64,000 nucleotides of DNA. It comes from Pseudomonas fluorescens (lineage in GTDB: Bacteria; Pseudomonadota; Gammaproteobacteria; Pseudomonadales; Pseudomonadaceae). The position numbers and the translations under genes are program-made. The stretch is taken from positions 558,001-622,000 of the forward strand of contig NZ_CABVIR010000003.1 in NCBI RefSeq assembly GCF_902498065.1, given 5' to 3'. Every line of letters begins with the position of its first letter. The stretch's first letter is position 1. This document shows, in pieces, positions 46,090 through 56,114 of the stretch. Under the pieces are notes generated by a model that was not told the DNA's origin, searched no databases, and worked only from the letters and a program-made list of their open reading frames with translations.

Positions 46090-47376
46090 TTGCCGCGTTC
46101 TTCCGCTGTACGTTTCAGTCATTTTCTACCGTCACTTCTGCTTTTGCTTGCGGGGCTGGCGGCTGCTTACGTCAAGGACCTGAACGTCTTCTTCACTTCG
46201 CTGTTCAACGTGCTGCCGACGTTGGTGCTGTTGCTCGGCGGCGCTTATTGCGCGGTTTACCGACGTCAGCGTGAACTGTTTCTGATGGTCACGGTGTACA
46301 TCGCCTACTACCTGCTCGACACCCAGACCGACTATTACCGCGACAACGGCAGAGTGCGTGAAGACGCCGCCGTGGTCTTTCACCTGTGCTGCCTGTTGTT
46401 GCCGCTGATGTTTGGCGTATTCGCGGCGTGGCAGGAGCGTACCCATCTGTTCCAGGACATGGTCGCGCGTTTCGCGGTGTTGCTGGCCGTCGGCAGCGTG
46501 GCATTGGGCCTGGAGCAAAGTTACCCACAGGCGCTGTTGATGTGGCTGTCGGAAATCCGCTGGCCGGCCCTGCATGGCGCGTGGATGAGCCTGATTCAGT
46601 TGTCTTACCCGGTGTTTATCGCTTCGTTCCTGCTGCTGAGCTGGCAATACTGGCGTAACCCGAGACCCTTGCATGCCGCCCAACTGGTGGGTTTGCTCGG
46701 GTTGTTCTGGGCGTTGCCGAAGACGTTCATCCTGCCGTTTACCCTGAACATCATGTGCAGTCAGGTGATGTTGATGATTGCGGCGGCCGTTGCCCATGAA
46801 GCCTATCAAATGGCCTTCCGCGATGAGCTCACCGGTTTGCCCGGCCGCCGCGCGTTGAACGAGCGCATGCAGCGCCTGGGGCGCAATTACGTGTTGGCCA
46901 TGAGCGACGTCGACCACTTCAAGAAATTCAACGACACCCATGGCCATGACGTCGGCGATCAGGTGTTGCGACTGGTTGCCAGCAAACTGTCGAAAATCGG
47001 CGGCGGCGGTAGGGCGTATCGCTACGGCGGTGAGGAATTCGCGCTGGTGTTCGCGGGCAAGACGCTTGAAGAGTGCATGCCGCATCTGGAAGTCATCCGT
47101 GAATCCATCGCCACTTACAACATTCAACTGCGTAACCAGGACAACCGCCCTCAGGATGACCAGCAAGGTCGTCAGCGTCGTGCCGGATCAGGGGCTTCGA
47201 GTGTGTCGGTGACCGTCAGCATCGGCGTCGCCGAACGCGTGGAACAACGCAACCCGGAAAAAGTGCTCAAGTCCGCCGATGAGGCGCTCTACGCGGCCAA
47301 AGGCGCCGGGCGAAACTGCGTGGTGGCTTACGGACAGAACCGTCGTGGTGCGGTGCGCGAGGCGGCAGCGGGTTGA
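46090..47376 (+). CDS. Membrane diguanylate cyclase (GGDEF)
   Basis: A 428-residue protein with six to seven N-terminal TM segments (about 8-235) and a C-terminal GGDEF domain. The active-site signature is RYGGEEFALVF, so cyclic di-GMP synthesis is expected. No RxxD inhibitory site is seen five residues ahead of GGEEF (the sequence there is GGGGRAYRY), so product inhibition may be absent. An in-frame loop of about 25 residues rich in Gln, Arg and Asp interrupts the domain late. The only plausible start is TTG at 46090, with GGAG eight bases upstream. It lies between two acyl-CoA dehydrogenase genes. Confidence 0.87.
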   Translation: MPRSSAVRFSHFLPSLLLLLAGLAAAYVKDLNVFFTSLFNVLPTLVLLLGGAYCAVYRRQRELFLMVTVYIAYYLLDTQTDYYRDNGRVREDAAVVFHLCCLLLPLMFGVFAAWQERTHLFQDMVARFAVLLAVGSVALGLEQSYPQALLMWLSEIRWPALHGAWMSLIQLSYPVFIASFLLLSWQYWRNPRPLHAAQLVGLLGLFWALPKTFILPFTLNIMCSQVMLMIAAAVAHEAYQMAFRDELTGLPGRRALNERMQRLGRNYVLAMSDVDHFKKFNDTHGHDVGDQVLRLVASKLSKIGGGGRAYRYGGEEFALVFAGKTLEECMPHLEVIRESIATYNIQLRNQDNRPQDDQQGRQRRAGSGASSVSVTVSIGVAERVEQRNPEKVLKSADEALYAAKGAGRNCVVAYGQNRRGAVREAAAG

Positions 47377-47466
47377 GTGATGATGGCGCATTCAGCGTCT
47401 GGACAGTGATTGTGAGGCGTGGTCGGCGGCAGTAGGTTTGATCAATCTGCTGCCGGAGAAATGACC

Positions 47467-49263
47467 ATGCCCGAATACAAAGCTCCCCTGCGCGACATGC
47501 GCTTTCTGATCGACCACGTCTTCGATTTTCACAGCAATTACGCCGCACTGGGTGCTACGGATGCCAGCCCGGACATGGTCAATGCGATCCTCGAAGAGGG
47601 TGCGAAATTCTGCGAGAACGTTCTCGCACCGCTCAATCGCAGTGGCGACGAAGAAGGCTGCCATTTCGACAATGGCGTGGTGACAACGCCTACAGGCTTC
47701 AAGCAAGCCTTCGCACAATACGTGGAAGGTGGCTGGCATGGCCTGGCGGCTGATCCCGCTTACGGCGGCCAAGGTTTGCCAAGTTCGCTGGGGTTGGTCA
47801 TCAGCGAGATGGTCGGGTCCAGCAACACCTCTTGGGGCATGTACCCGGGCCTGACCCACGGCGCGATGTCGGCGATCCACGCCCATGGCACCGAAGAACA
47901 GAAAGACACCTACCTGAGCAAACTCACCGCTGGTCAATGGACCGGCACCATGTGCCTGACCGAAGCCCATTGCGGCACAGACCTGGGCATCATCAAGACC
48001 CGCGCCGTGCCTGCCGCCGATGGCAGTTACGCGATCTCCGGCAGCAAGATTTTCATCTCGGCCGGCGAACACGACATGAGCGACAACATCATTCACCTCG
48101 TGCTGGCGAAACTGCCGGATGCGCCTGCGGGCACCAAGGGCATTTCGCTGTTCATCGTTCCAAAATTCCTGCCCGATGCCGACGGTGAAGCGGGCGAGCG
48201 CAACGGCGTTTCCTGCGGCTCGATCGAGCACAAAATGGGCATCAAGGCCTCGGCCACCTGCGTGCTCAACTTCGACGAGGCCAAGGGCTTCCTGATTGGC
48301 GAACCGAACAAGGGCCTGAACTGCATGTTCACCATGATGAACCATGCGCGTCTCGGCACCGGAATGCAGGGGTTGTGCCTGGGGGAGGCGAGTTTTCAGG
48401 GCGCGATCAAGTACGCCAACGACCGCTTGCAAATGCGTTCGCTGACCGGCCCGAAAGCACCGGAAAAAGTCGCCGACCCGATCATCGTTCATCCCGACGT
48501 GCGCCGGATGTTGCTGACCATGAAGGCCTTCAACGAAGGCAATCGCGCGCTCACCTATTTCACCGCGCAGTTACTCGATGTCGCCCATTTGAGCCCGGAT
48601 GAAACCGCGCGGCAGGACGCCGAAGACCTGTTGGCGTTCCTGACGCCGATCTGCAAGGCCTTCATGACCGACACCGGTCTGGAAGTGACCAACCACGGCA
48701 TGCAGGTGTTCGGCGGACACGGTTTCATTCGTGAGTGGGGCATGGAGCAGTTGGTTCGCGATTGCCGGATCGCACCGATCTATGAAGGCACCAACGGCAT
48801 TCAGGCACTGGATTTGCTCGGGCGTAAAGTGCTCGGCAGCCAAGGCAAACTGCTGCGCGGCTTTACCAAAATCGTTCACAAGTTCTGCGCGGCGAACGCC
48901 GATCATCCGCAACTCGCCAGCTACGTGGCGCAACTCAATGGGCTGAATCAGCAGTGGGGCGAAGTGACCACGCAGGTCGGCATGGCGGCGATGAAAAACC
49001 CGGATGAAGTGGGCGCTGCGTCCGTGGATTACTTGATGTATAGCGGTTACATCATCCTCGGCTACTTGTGGCTGCGCATGGCGCTGGTGGCTCAGTCACA
49101 ACTGGATGCAGGCAGCGGCGATGCCGATTATTGCCGGGGCAAACTGGCGACCAGCGAGTTTTACTTCAGGCGATTGCTGCCGCGCACTGCCGCCCATCGC
49201 GCAGCCATTGAAGCGGGTAGCGATTGCCTGATGAAGCTGCCGGCGGAGTTGTTTGCGCTGTAG
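47467..49263 (+). CDS. Acyl-CoA dehydrogenase (second of three)
   Basis: A 598-residue paralogue of the gene at 44010, starting MPEYKAPLRDMRF, with TEAHCGTDLG and [17 protein letters not shown]. The start at 47467 aligns with the other two copies and follows GGAG; ATG at 47461 is possible. The closest relative in the window is the first copy. No clear PsrA box or strong promoter is seen ahead of it. A terminator follows. Confidence 0.9.
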   Translation: MPEYKAPLRDMRFLIDHVFDFHSNYAALGATDASPDMVNAILEEGAKFCENVLAPLNRSGDEEGCHFDNGVVTTPTGFKQAFAQYVEGGWHGLAADPAYGGQGLPSSLGLVISEMVGSSNTSWGMYPGLTHGAMSAIHAHGTEEQKDTYLSKLTAGQWTGTMCLTEAHCGTDLGIIKTRAVPAADGSYAISGSKIFISAGEHDMSDNIIHLVLAKLPDAPAGTKGISLFIVPKFLPDADGEAGERNGVSCGSIEHKMGIKASATCVLNFDEAKGFLIGEPNKGLNCMFTMMNHARLGTGMQGLCLGEASFQGAIKYANDRLQMRSLTGPKAPEKVADPIIVHPDVRRMLLTMKAFNEGNRALTYFTAQLLDVAHLSPDETARQDAEDLLAFLTPICKAFMTDTGLEVTNHGMQVFGGHGFIREWGMEQLVRDCRIAPIYEGTNGIQALDLLGRKVLGSQGKLLRGFTKIVHKFCAANADHPQLASYVAQLNGLNQQWGEVTTQVGMAAMKNPDEVGAASVDYLMYSGYIILGYLWLRMALVAQSQLDAGSGDADYCRGKLATSEFYFRRLLPRTAAHRAAIEAGSDCLMKLPAELFAL

Positions 49264-49285
49264 TCGTCCCGTTACGTTTAACGGA

Positions 49286-49307
49286 AGCCCGCCTAGTGCG
49301 GGCTTTT
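49286..49307 (+). terminator. Terminator after the second acyl-CoA dehydrogenase
   Basis: AGCCCGC-CTAGT-GCGGGCT followed by TTTT. Confidence 0.9.
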
Positions 49308-49437
49308 TGCTGATGACTAAAAATTACAAAAGGGTCACTAGCTGACCCTATGTGTCGCAAAAGTTGTTGGGTTACACTCGGACCTAACGAAAACACTCTT
49401 CCTACGAATCACCTGTAAAGATCTTGCGAGGTTTGCC

Positions 49438-51216
49438 ATGGCTGACTACAAAGCGCCCCTGCGCGATATGCGCTTCGTCCTCAATGAAGTATTCGAGGTC
49501 GCCAAACTCTGGGCCGAGTTGCCTGCGCTGGCCGAGACCGTCGATGCGGAAACCGTTGAAGCCATTCTTGAAGAAGCCGGCAAGGTCACCAGCAAAAGCA
49601 TCGCGCCCCTGAGCCGTGCGGCTGACGAAGAAGGTTGCCATTGGGCGGACGGTGCCGTCACTACGCCGGCAGGTTTCCCACAGGCTTATCAGACTTACGC
49701 TGAAGGCGGTTGGGTCGGTGTCGGTGGCGATCCGACCTACGGCGGCATGGGCATGCCCAAGGCGGTTTCGGCTCAGGTCGAAGAAATGGTCAACTCCGCG
49801 AGCCTGTCGTTTGGTCTGTACCCGATGCTGACCGCCGGTGCCTGCCTGTCGATCAACGCGCACGCCAGCGAAGAGCTGAAAGCCGCTTACCTGCCGAACA
49901 TGTACGCCGGCGTCTGGGCCGGCTCGATGTGCCTGACCGAGCCGCACGCCGGTACAGACCTGGGGATCATCCGCACCAAAGCCGAGCCTCAGGCCGACGG
50001 TTCCTACAAAGTCAGCGGCACCAAGATCTTCATCACCGGCGGTGAACACGATCTGACCGAGAACATCATTCACCTGGTACTGGCCAAGTTGCCGGATGCA
50101 CCGGCGGGTCCGAAAGGCATTTCGCTGTTCCTGGTGCCGAAGTTCATGGTCAATGCCGATGGCAGCCTGGGCGCGCGCAACCCGGCGACCTGCGGTTCGA
50201 TTGAGCACAAGATGGGCATTCAGGCATCTGCGACCTGCGTGATGAACTTCGACGAAGCCGTGGGCTATCTGGTTGGCGAGCCGAACAAAGGCCTGGCGGC
50301 GATGTTCACCATGATGAACTACGAACGTCTGGGCGTCGGCATCCAGGGCCTGGCCTCTGGCGAGCGCTCTTACCAGAATGCCATCGAATACGCCCGCGAC
50401 CGTCTGCAAAGCCGTTCGCCGACTGGCGCGCAGAACAAGGACAAAGCGGCGGACCCGATCATCGTCCACCCCGACGTGCGTCGCATGCTGTTGACCATGA
50501 AAGCCTCGAACGAAGGCGGCCGTGCGTTCTCGACGTACGTGGCCATGCAACTGGACACCGCCAAGTTCAGCGAAGACCCGACCACCCGCAAACGCGCGGA
50601 AGACCTGGTGGCGCTGCTGACCCCGGTGGCCAAGGCGTTCCTGACGGACCTCGGTCTGGAAACTACCATTCACGGCCAGCAGGTGTTCGGCGGCCACGGT
50701 TACATTCGTGAGTGGGGCCAGGAGCAACTGGTTCGTGATGTGCGCATCACCCAGATTTACGAAGGCACCAACGGCATTCAGGCGCTGGACCTTGTCGGGC
50801 GCAAGATTGTTGGTAGCGGCGGGGCGTTCTACAACCTGTTCGCCGACGAGATTCGTCACTTCACCGCGACGGCCAGCGCTGACCTGGCTGAGTTCACCAA
50901 GCCGCTGAACGATGCCGTGACCACCCTTGACGAACTGACGGCGTGGTTGCTGGATCGGGCGAAAAACAACCCGAACGAAATCGGCGCGGCCTCGGTCGAG
51001 TATCTGCAAGCCTTCGGTTATGTGTCCTATGCGTACATGTGGGCACTGATGGCCAAGGCAGCCTTCGGCAAAGAAGCGCAAGACGATTTCTACGCGAGCA
51101 AACTGGGCACGGCGCGGTTCTATTTTGCACGCCTGCTGCCGCGTATCCACTCGTTGAGCGCGTCGGTGAAAGCCGGTAGCGAGTCGCTGTTCCTGCTGGA
51201 TGCGGCGCAGTTCTGA
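49438..51216 (+). CDS. Acyl-CoA dehydrogenase (third of three; FadE2-like)
   Basis: A 592-residue paralogue, starting [13 protein letters not shown], with TEPHAGTDLG and IYEGTNGIQALDLVGRK. It differs more from copies one and two than they do from each other: TEPHA in place of TEPHC/TEAHC, and a different C-terminal third. That suggests a different chain-length preference; the P. aeruginosa gene in this position is, from memory, the medium-chain fadE2. The rsmY regulatory region begins just after its stop. Confidence 0.9.
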   Translation: MADYKAPLRDMRFVLNEVFEVAKLWAELPALAETVDAETVEAILEEAGKVTSKSIAPLSRAADEEGCHWADGAVTTPAGFPQAYQTYAEGGWVGVGGDPTYGGMGMPKAVSAQVEEMVNSASLSFGLYPMLTAGACLSINAHASEELKAAYLPNMYAGVWAGSMCLTEPHAGTDLGIIRTKAEPQADGSYKVSGTKIFITGGEHDLTENIIHLVLAKLPDAPAGPKGISLFLVPKFMVNADGSLGARNPATCGSIEHKMGIQASATCVMNFDEAVGYLVGEPNKGLAAMFTMMNYERLGVGIQGLASGERSYQNAIEYARDRLQSRSPTGAQNKDKAADPIIVHPDVRRMLLTMKASNEGGRAFSTYVAMQLDTAKFSEDPTTRKRAEDLVALLTPVAKAFLTDLGLETTIHGQQVFGGHGYIREWGQEQLVRDVRITQIYEGTNGIQALDLVGRKIVGSGGAFYNLFADEIRHFTATASADLAEFTKPLNDAVTTLDELTAWLLDRAKNNPNEIGAASVEYLQAFGYVSYAYMWALMAKAAFGKEAQDDFYASKLGTARFYFARLLPRIHSLSASVKAGSESLFLLDAAQF

Positions 51217-51229
51217 CAATGTAACGTCA

Positions 51230-51247
51230 TGTAAGCATTCGCTTACA
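51230..51247 (+). promoter_or_regulatory. GacA upstream activating sequence of rsmY
   Basis: TGTAAG-CATTCG-CTTACA matches the GacA box TGTAAG-N6-CTTACA exactly and is the core of a 13-bp perfect inverted repeat (51224-51253). It lies about 65 bases ahead of the expected rsmY start. Confidence 0.9.
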
Positions 51248-51303
51248 TGACGTGCTGCTCTTCTCCCATAGATGAAGATTGGATCCACAGCTAATCTACT
51301 TCT

Positions 51304-51424
51304 CATGGACGTCGCGCAGGAAGCGCAAAGCAACAACACGGACACGTAGGATTCTGCCAGGACGGCGGAGCGAAATGGATGTCAGGGAAACAGTCTGCAA
51401 AGCCCCGCTTCGGCGGGGTTTTCT
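51304..51424 (+). ncRNA. rsmY: RsmY small RNA (sequesters RsmA/RsmE)
   Basis: A roughly 120-base RNA with eight GGA motifs at 51307, 51319, 51340, 51349, 51360, 51367, 51377 and 51386, the binding sites for RsmA/RsmE/RsmI proteins. The segment GCGCAGGAAGCGCAAAG is the first stem-loop characteristic of RsmY, and the 3' end is a CCCCGC-TTCG-GCGGGG terminator (51403-51418) with a T-rich tail. A GacA box lies upstream and TAATCT at 51292 may be the -10. The neighbouring LysR gene is as in P. aeruginosa. The 5' end is approximate. The RNA relieves translational repression of secondary metabolite and secretion genes under GacS/GacA. Confidence 0.92.
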
Positions 51425-51443
51425 TTTGCCCGCAGAAAAGTAG

Positions 51444-52364
51444 TCAGCTCAGCCCATTCAGGGGTGTCGAGCCTTCGTTCGGTCCATTCATCACTTCTTC
51501 CAGCAAGGTCCGCAACAGGGCCAGTGATGCTTGTTGCCGTTGCACATCGCGACACACCAACCCGACTTTCAATGGCACCCGTGGCTCGGTCAGCGGTTTC
51601 CAGAGCAGTTCGTTGTTGTCCAGCAGCTTCTGCGAGCGCCCGGGCAGGACGGTTGCCAACCGGGTGTGCGGCAGGCTGTCGAGAATCCCCGCCATGTTGT
51701 TCAGTTCAGCCTGCACTTGCGGGCGTCGACCCAGGCTGGCCAGTTGCGTCTGCCAGATCTGCCGCACCTGAAACTCTTCACCCAGCAGCAACATCGGCAA
51801 CTCGGCGGCCTGACTCATGGAGACTTTCTTGAATTCGCGCAGCGGGTGATCCGCCGGGATGACCAGTGTCAGTTCATCTTCATACAGCATCACGCCGTGC
51901 AGCCCCGGCTGACGGGGTGGCAGGTAGCTGATGCCGATGTCCAGCGACCCATTGAGCAGCCGCCGTTCGATCTCCAGTCCCGTCAGTTCATAGATCTGCA
52001 CCACCAAGTGCGGCTGCGCCTTGCGCACGCGCTCAAGCATCTGCGGCACCAGGCTGGTGTGGACGGTTTGCAGCACGCCAATGGCCAGGGTGCGCAGCGC
52101 TTGGCCCTTGAAGGTGCCCAATGCTTCACGCGCCCGTTGCAGGCCATCGAGCAAGGGCAGGGCGTGGTTGTACAGCGTGTGAGCGGCCAAGGTCGGCAGC
52201 AAGCGTTTGCTACTGCGCTCGAACAGGCTCACATCGAGATCTTTTTCGAGCTGGCGAATCTGTTGGGAGAGTGCCGGTTGGGAGATTGAAAGCCGCTCGG
52301 CGGCCCTGCCCACATGGCCCTCTTCGTAGACCGCGACGAAATAACGCAGTTGTTTGAAATCCAT
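51444..52364 (-). CDS. LysR family transcriptional regulator
   Basis: A 306-residue regulator with the N-terminal HTH MDFKQLRYFVAVYEEGHVGRAAERLSISQPALSQQ... (helix-turn-helix about 18-37) and a co-inducer-binding domain from about residue 90. It diverges from the aminotransferase gene at 52534, leaving a 169-base gap, so it may control that gene. It converges on rsmY. Its ligand is unknown. Confidence 0.9.
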   Translation of the reverse strand: MDFKQLRYFVAVYEEGHVGRAAERLSISQPALSQQIRQLEKDLDVSLFERSSKRLLPTLAAHTLYNHALPLLDGLQRAREALGTFKGQALRTLAIGVLQTVHTSLVPQMLERVRKAQPHLVVQIYELTGLEIERRLLNGSLDIGISYLPPRQPGLHGVMLYEDELTLVIPADHPLREFKKVSMSQAAELPMLLLGEEFQVRQIWQTQLASLGRRPQVQAELNNMAGILDSLPHTRLATVLPGRSQKLLDNNELLWKPLTEPRVPLKVGLVCRDVQRQQASLALLRTLLEEVMNGPNEGSTPLNGLS

Positions 52365-52533
52365 AAGTTTTGCTTATTGAAAATACTGGGAAATCGAAAT
52401 GGCTCAAGGCCTTGCATGAGCCTAGTCTAACCGCATTCACAAGGCTTGCAGGGCCATAGAGCGCGATGACTACCGTTTACGCCGAGAGTGTTTACATAGG
52501 TAAGGCAAAACACCTCGAACGAGGTTTTTTCGG

Positions 52534-53817
52534 ATGAATTTGTTCAACTTACGGCGCAACGCTCCCAGCCTTGATGACTTGGGCGAGGACACTTTCCTGC
52601 CGTCCCGAAGTGACAATCTTTCCAGCGAATGCCTGATGCCCAGTGTCGAGCGGCCGAAACAGATCTTTGTGCGCGGTCAGGGCTCCTGGTTGTGGGACAG
52701 CGACGACCGCGCCTATCTGGATTTTTCACAGGGTGGCGGGGCCAATAGCCTCGGACATAGCCCTTCGGTACTGGTCAATGCGATTACGGCGCAGGCTCAA
52801 TCGCTGATTAACCCCGGCTTCGGCCTGTATAACCGCGGCATGCTCAACCTCGCCGAGCGGCTCTGCGTCACCACCGGCAGTGACCAGGCGTACCTGCTCA
52901 ACAGTGGCAGCGAAGCCTGTGAAGCGGCGATCAAACTGGCGCGCAAGTGGGGCCAGCAACATCGCGGTGGTGCATCGCGAATCGTCGTGGCCAACAACGG
53001 TTGCCATGGTCGTAGTCTCGGGACGATTCCGGCGTCGGACAGTTCCAGGCTGACCAACCGCTTCGAGCCGCAACTTCCGGGCTTCAGCCATGTGCCGTTC
53101 AATGATCTGGCCGCGCTACACGCCGCCGTAGACGCCCGGACCGTGGCGATCATGCTTGAACCGATCCAGAACGAAGCCGGGGTAATCCCCGCCACCGAAC
53201 ATTACCTCAAGGGTGTCGAACGCCTGTGCCGTGAGCTCGGTATCCTGTTGATCTTCGACGAAGTGCAAACCGGTCTCGGTCGCCTCGGCACCTTACTCGC
53301 GGAACAGTCCTACGACGTGCGCGCCGATATCGTCGTCCTCGGCAAAGGCCTTGGCGGTGGCGTGCCCTTGGCGGCGCTGCTGGCGCGAGGCAAGGCTTGT
53401 TGTTTCGACGTCGGCGAGCTGACGGGCACCCATCATGGCAATGCGCTGATGACCGCTGCGGGTCTGGCTGTGCTCGATAGCGTGCAGGACAAGGGTTTTC
53501 TCGAGCATGTCAGGGAAACCGGCCAGCACTTGCGTGAAGGCCTGGCACGTCTGGCTCATCGCTATGGCCACGGCGAACTGCGTGGTCAGGGCTTGCTCTG
53601 GGGGCTGACCCTGTCCGACGATTCGGCTGAAGCCGTGGTCAAGGCCGCATTGTACGAAGGCCTGCTACTCGACGCCCCGCAAGCCGATTGCCTGCGTTTC
53701 ACCCCGGCGCTCAGCGTCAGCAAGGCGAACATCGACGAAATGCTCCTGCGCCTGGCCCGCGCCTTTTCCCGAGTGCGTACCGCACAACTGCAATGCCGCA
53801 AAGGGATTGCCGTCTGA
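52534..53817 (+). CDS. Class III PLP-dependent aminotransferase
   Basis: A 427-residue enzyme of the acetylornithine/ornithine aminotransferase family. Visible features are LLNSGSEACEAAIKLARK (PLP phosphate site), LIFDEVQTGLGR (the D-E pair near PLP) and VLGKGLGGGVPLAAL with the Schiff-base Lys. It is not in an arginine gene cluster; it is divergent from a LysR gene and likely uses an omega-amino or diamino substrate, which cannot be decided from the sequence. A terminator follows. Confidence 0.87.
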   Translation: MNLFNLRRNAPSLDDLGEDTFLPSRSDNLSSECLMPSVERPKQIFVRGQGSWLWDSDDRAYLDFSQGGGANSLGHSPSVLVNAITAQAQSLINPGFGLYNRGMLNLAERLCVTTGSDQAYLLNSGSEACEAAIKLARKWGQQHRGGASRIVVANNGCHGRSLGTIPASDSSRLTNRFEPQLPGFSHVPFNDLAALHAAVDARTVAIMLEPIQNEAGVIPATEHYLKGVERLCRELGILLIFDEVQTGLGRLGTLLAEQSYDVRADIVVLGKGLGGGVPLAALLARGKACCFDVGELTGTHHGNALMTAAGLAVLDSVQDKGFLEHVRETGQHLREGLARLAHRYGHGELRGQGLLWGLTLSDDSAEAVVKAALYEGLLLDAPQADCLRFTPALSVSKANIDEMLLRLARAFSRVRTAQLQCRKGIAV

Positions 53818-53866
53818 TCAGAACCGCCCTACACGAATTCCCGAACCGTCTCGCGGTATAACGCAT

Positions 53867-53903
53867 CGCCCCACGTTTGATTCTTTTGACGTGGGGCGTT
53901 TTT
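53867..53903 (+). terminator. Terminator after the aminotransferase
   Basis: CGCCCCACGT / ACGTGGGGCG, a 10-bp stem, with a 12-base loop and a run of seven T. Confidence 0.9.
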
Positions 53904-54024
53904 TTGTCCACAGATTCATTTGGATATCGGTATTCAGTGAGCATTCGCACTGAACCCTGACGAACGGTGTTGGTCGATTAGCAGTAAGGCTCACACGAGC
54001 CCACTTCAACTCAGGAGCTGCCCC

Positions 54025-54183
54025 ATGGACTTCATTCGCATCATCATCGCCATTCTATTGCCGCCACTGGGTGTGTTTCTGCAAGTCGGTTTCGCTGGCG
54101 CGTTCTGGCTGAATATTCTGCTGACGTTGTGCGGTTACATTCCTGGGATCGTGCATGCGGTCTACATCATCGCCAAACGTTGA
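54025..54183 (+). CDS. Pmp3/YqaE-like small membrane protein
   Basis: A 52-residue protein beginning MDFIRIIIAILLPPLGVFLQ and containing two TM segments with the Pmp3/UPF0057 pattern (LLPPLGVFL then GYIPGIVHAVYII). Members occur in bacteria, fungi and plants and are linked to membrane potential or salt stress. AGGAG stands eight bases ahead of the ATG. It is short but the family match is clear. Confidence 0.9.
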   Translation: MDFIRIIIAILLPPLGVFLQVGFAGAFWLNILLTLCGYIPGIVHAVYIIAKR

Positions 54184-54205
54184 GTGTCACGGTGTCAGAT
54201 AGATC

Positions 54206-54273
54206 GCTTTCGTCGGCAAGCCAGCTCCTGCAGGGATCTCACAGGTCCTGTAGGCGCTGGCTTGCCGGCGATT
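54206..54273. repeat. REP pair after the Pmp3-like gene
   Basis: Facing REPs of the TCGGCAAGCCAGCTCCTGCAGG subtype, similar to the pair between soxG and purU. Confidence 0.85.
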
Positions 54274-54287
54274 GAAGCGACGCGGTT

Positions 54288-56114
54288 TCAGCTTTCGAGC
54301 GCCATCACCCGCCGATAAAACAACCATTCCTGCTCCAGCGCGTGTGCCTGATTGCCGGCCTTGCGGAAGCCGTGACGTTCGTCTGCGTAATAATGTGCTT
54401 CAACCAGAATGCCGTTTTTCTGCAGCGCCTCGACCATGTCGCGGGTCTGTTGCGGCACGACCACGGCGTCCAGTTCGCCCTGAAAGAAAATCACTGGCAC
54501 GCTGATGTTGCTCGCATGCAGCAATGGCGTGCGTGCGGCGTAGCGCTCGACATCCTTGTCAGGATCACCAATCAGCCAATCCAGATAATCGCCTTCAAAC
54601 TTGTGGGTCGCACGGCCCAGTGCGACGGGATCGCTGACGCCGTAGAGGCTGGCGCCCGCACGGAAGACCTGCTGAAACGCCAACGCACACAGCGTGGTAT
54701 AGCCGCCGGCACTGCCACCGCGAATAAATGCCTGGTCACCGTCGATCAATCCGCGTTCGGCGAGATGGGCGACCACCGCGCAGGCATCTTCCACATCCAC
54801 ATCACCCCAACTCAAATGCAACGCCTGGCGGTAAGCGCGGCCGTAGCCGCTGCTGCCTCGGTAGTTGAGGTCGGCCACGGCGAAGCCGCGTTGTGTCCAG
54901 TACTGGATGCGCGGATCGAGCATCGGGTAGCACGCCGATGTCGGGCCGCCGTGGATGAACACCACCAGCGGCGGCTTTGCTTCGCCAGTCATCGCCGGGT
55001 AGAAAAAACCGTGAGCCTCGCCTGCACCGCTCGGGTAGCGCAAGGTTTGCGGGACGCTGATTTTCTCGGCGGGTAATGGTGCGACTCCCCCGGCCAAGAC
55101 CTTGACCTGTCGGGTTTTGCGGTCAATGGCGATCACGGCTGACGAGCTGACCGGCGAAGCGGCGATGCAGTAGATGAATTGATCATCCAGTGCGAGATGT
55201 CGGAATCGGCTGTAGTCCCCGGTGAAGTCTTCTGTGGTGTCACCCCCAATGCCCAGTCGGCCGAATCCGTCTTCGGTCCAACTGGCCAGGTAGCTGTTTT
55301 CACTCAAGGGCAGCCAAGTACAACCCCCCAACTGCCAGGGCGCGGGCCCATGATCAGCCGCAGCGCCGGGCAGCGGACGCAACGCATTGGACGACTCGAC
55401 CCACGGCTGCCAGTAGCCGCCATGATCCGTCAGACAATACAGACGACCACTGTCATCGAATCGCGGTTGTTGCAGCGACTCCTGAACACCATCGCCCGCC
55501 ACACAGCGGGCTTGAGCGAAACGGCCATCGCTCTGGCGGTCGGCAACCATCAGGCGAGTCGCGGTCCATGGTTGGTCCGGGCGACTCCACTCGATCCAGG
55601 CCAACCGTTGAGCGTCAGGGCTCAACGTCGGTGCGGCATAAAAGTCCGCACCTTCGGTCAACAGATGACGTGCGCCGTCCACCAGATCGATGGCCACCAG
55701 ACGATGCCGATCCCGATGTTCTTCAACGGCCAACACTTGCCCGTTGGCAAACTGCAGATCGCCGTAGCGGCATTCACCGGATGTCAGCACTTCGGGCGTT
55801 TCGCCTGCCAGCGATTGGCGATACAACTGCTGATCCGTCTCGTTGACGAAAACCACCCCGTCATCTGTCAGACAGAACGCTCCGCCGCCATATTCGTACA
55901 CCCGGCTGCGCACGCTGAAACCCACCGGCGTCAGGCAGTGCGCCTGGCCATCGCGCCAATGCCAGATGCGGCAAGCGGCGTCCTCGGGGCGGTACTCGTT
56001 CCAGAACAGGCCATGCTGGCCAACCTGTAGTTCGGCAAAGTCGACACCGGCAGCGACCGCTTTGGCGGCGCTGAAGGGGTCAGCTTTTTGCGATGAGGCG
56101 GGAGTTTCGTTCAT
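54288..56114 (-). CDS. S9 family peptidase (prolyl oligopeptidase-like) of the pqq cluster
   Basis: A 608-residue enzyme with an N-terminal beta-propeller (about 1-360) and a C-terminal alpha/beta hydrolase domain. The nucleophile elbow is [11 protein letters not shown] (G-G-S-A-G-G), the Asp is likely in QGELDAVV and the His in DERHGF. It overlaps the 3' end of pqqE by 35 bases. The same gene follows pqqE in P. putida (from memory). It may act on peptides left from PqqA or on other short peptides, but no role in PQQ synthesis is proven. Confidence 0.86.
   Translation of the reverse strand: MNETPASSQKADPFSAAKAVAAGVDFAELQVGQHGLFWNEYRPEDAACRIWHWRDGQAHCLTPVGFSVRSRVYEYGGGAFCLTDDGVVFVNETDQQLYRQSLAGETPEVLTSGECRYGDLQFANGQVLAVEEHRDRHRLVAIDLVDGARHLLTEGADFYAAPTLSPDAQRLAWIEWSRPDQPWTATRLMVADRQSDGRFAQARCVAGDGVQESLQQPRFDDSGRLYCLTDHGGYWQPWVESSNALRPLPGAAADHGPAPWQLGGCTWLPLSENSYLASWTEDGFGRLGIGGDTTEDFTGDYSRFRHLALDDQFIYCIAASPVSSSAVIAIDRKTRQVKVLAGGVAPLPAEKISVPQTLRYPSGAGEAHGFFYPAMTGEAKPPLVVFIHGGPTSACYPMLDPRIQYWTQRGFAVADLNYRGSSGYGRAYRQALHLSWGDVDVEDACAVVAHLAERGLIDGDQAFIRGGSAGGYTTLCALAFQQVFRAGASLYGVSDPVALGRATHKFEGDYLDWLIGDPDKDVERYAARTPLLHASNISVPVIFFQGELDAVVVPQQTRDMVEALQKNGILVEAHYYADERHGFRKAGNQAHALEQEWLFYRRVMALES

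Noticed and set aside
51224..51253. 13-bp perfect hairpin after the third acyl-CoA dehydrogenase taken as a terminator
   Set aside because: It has no T-run, and its core is the GacA box of rsmY, which explains it better.
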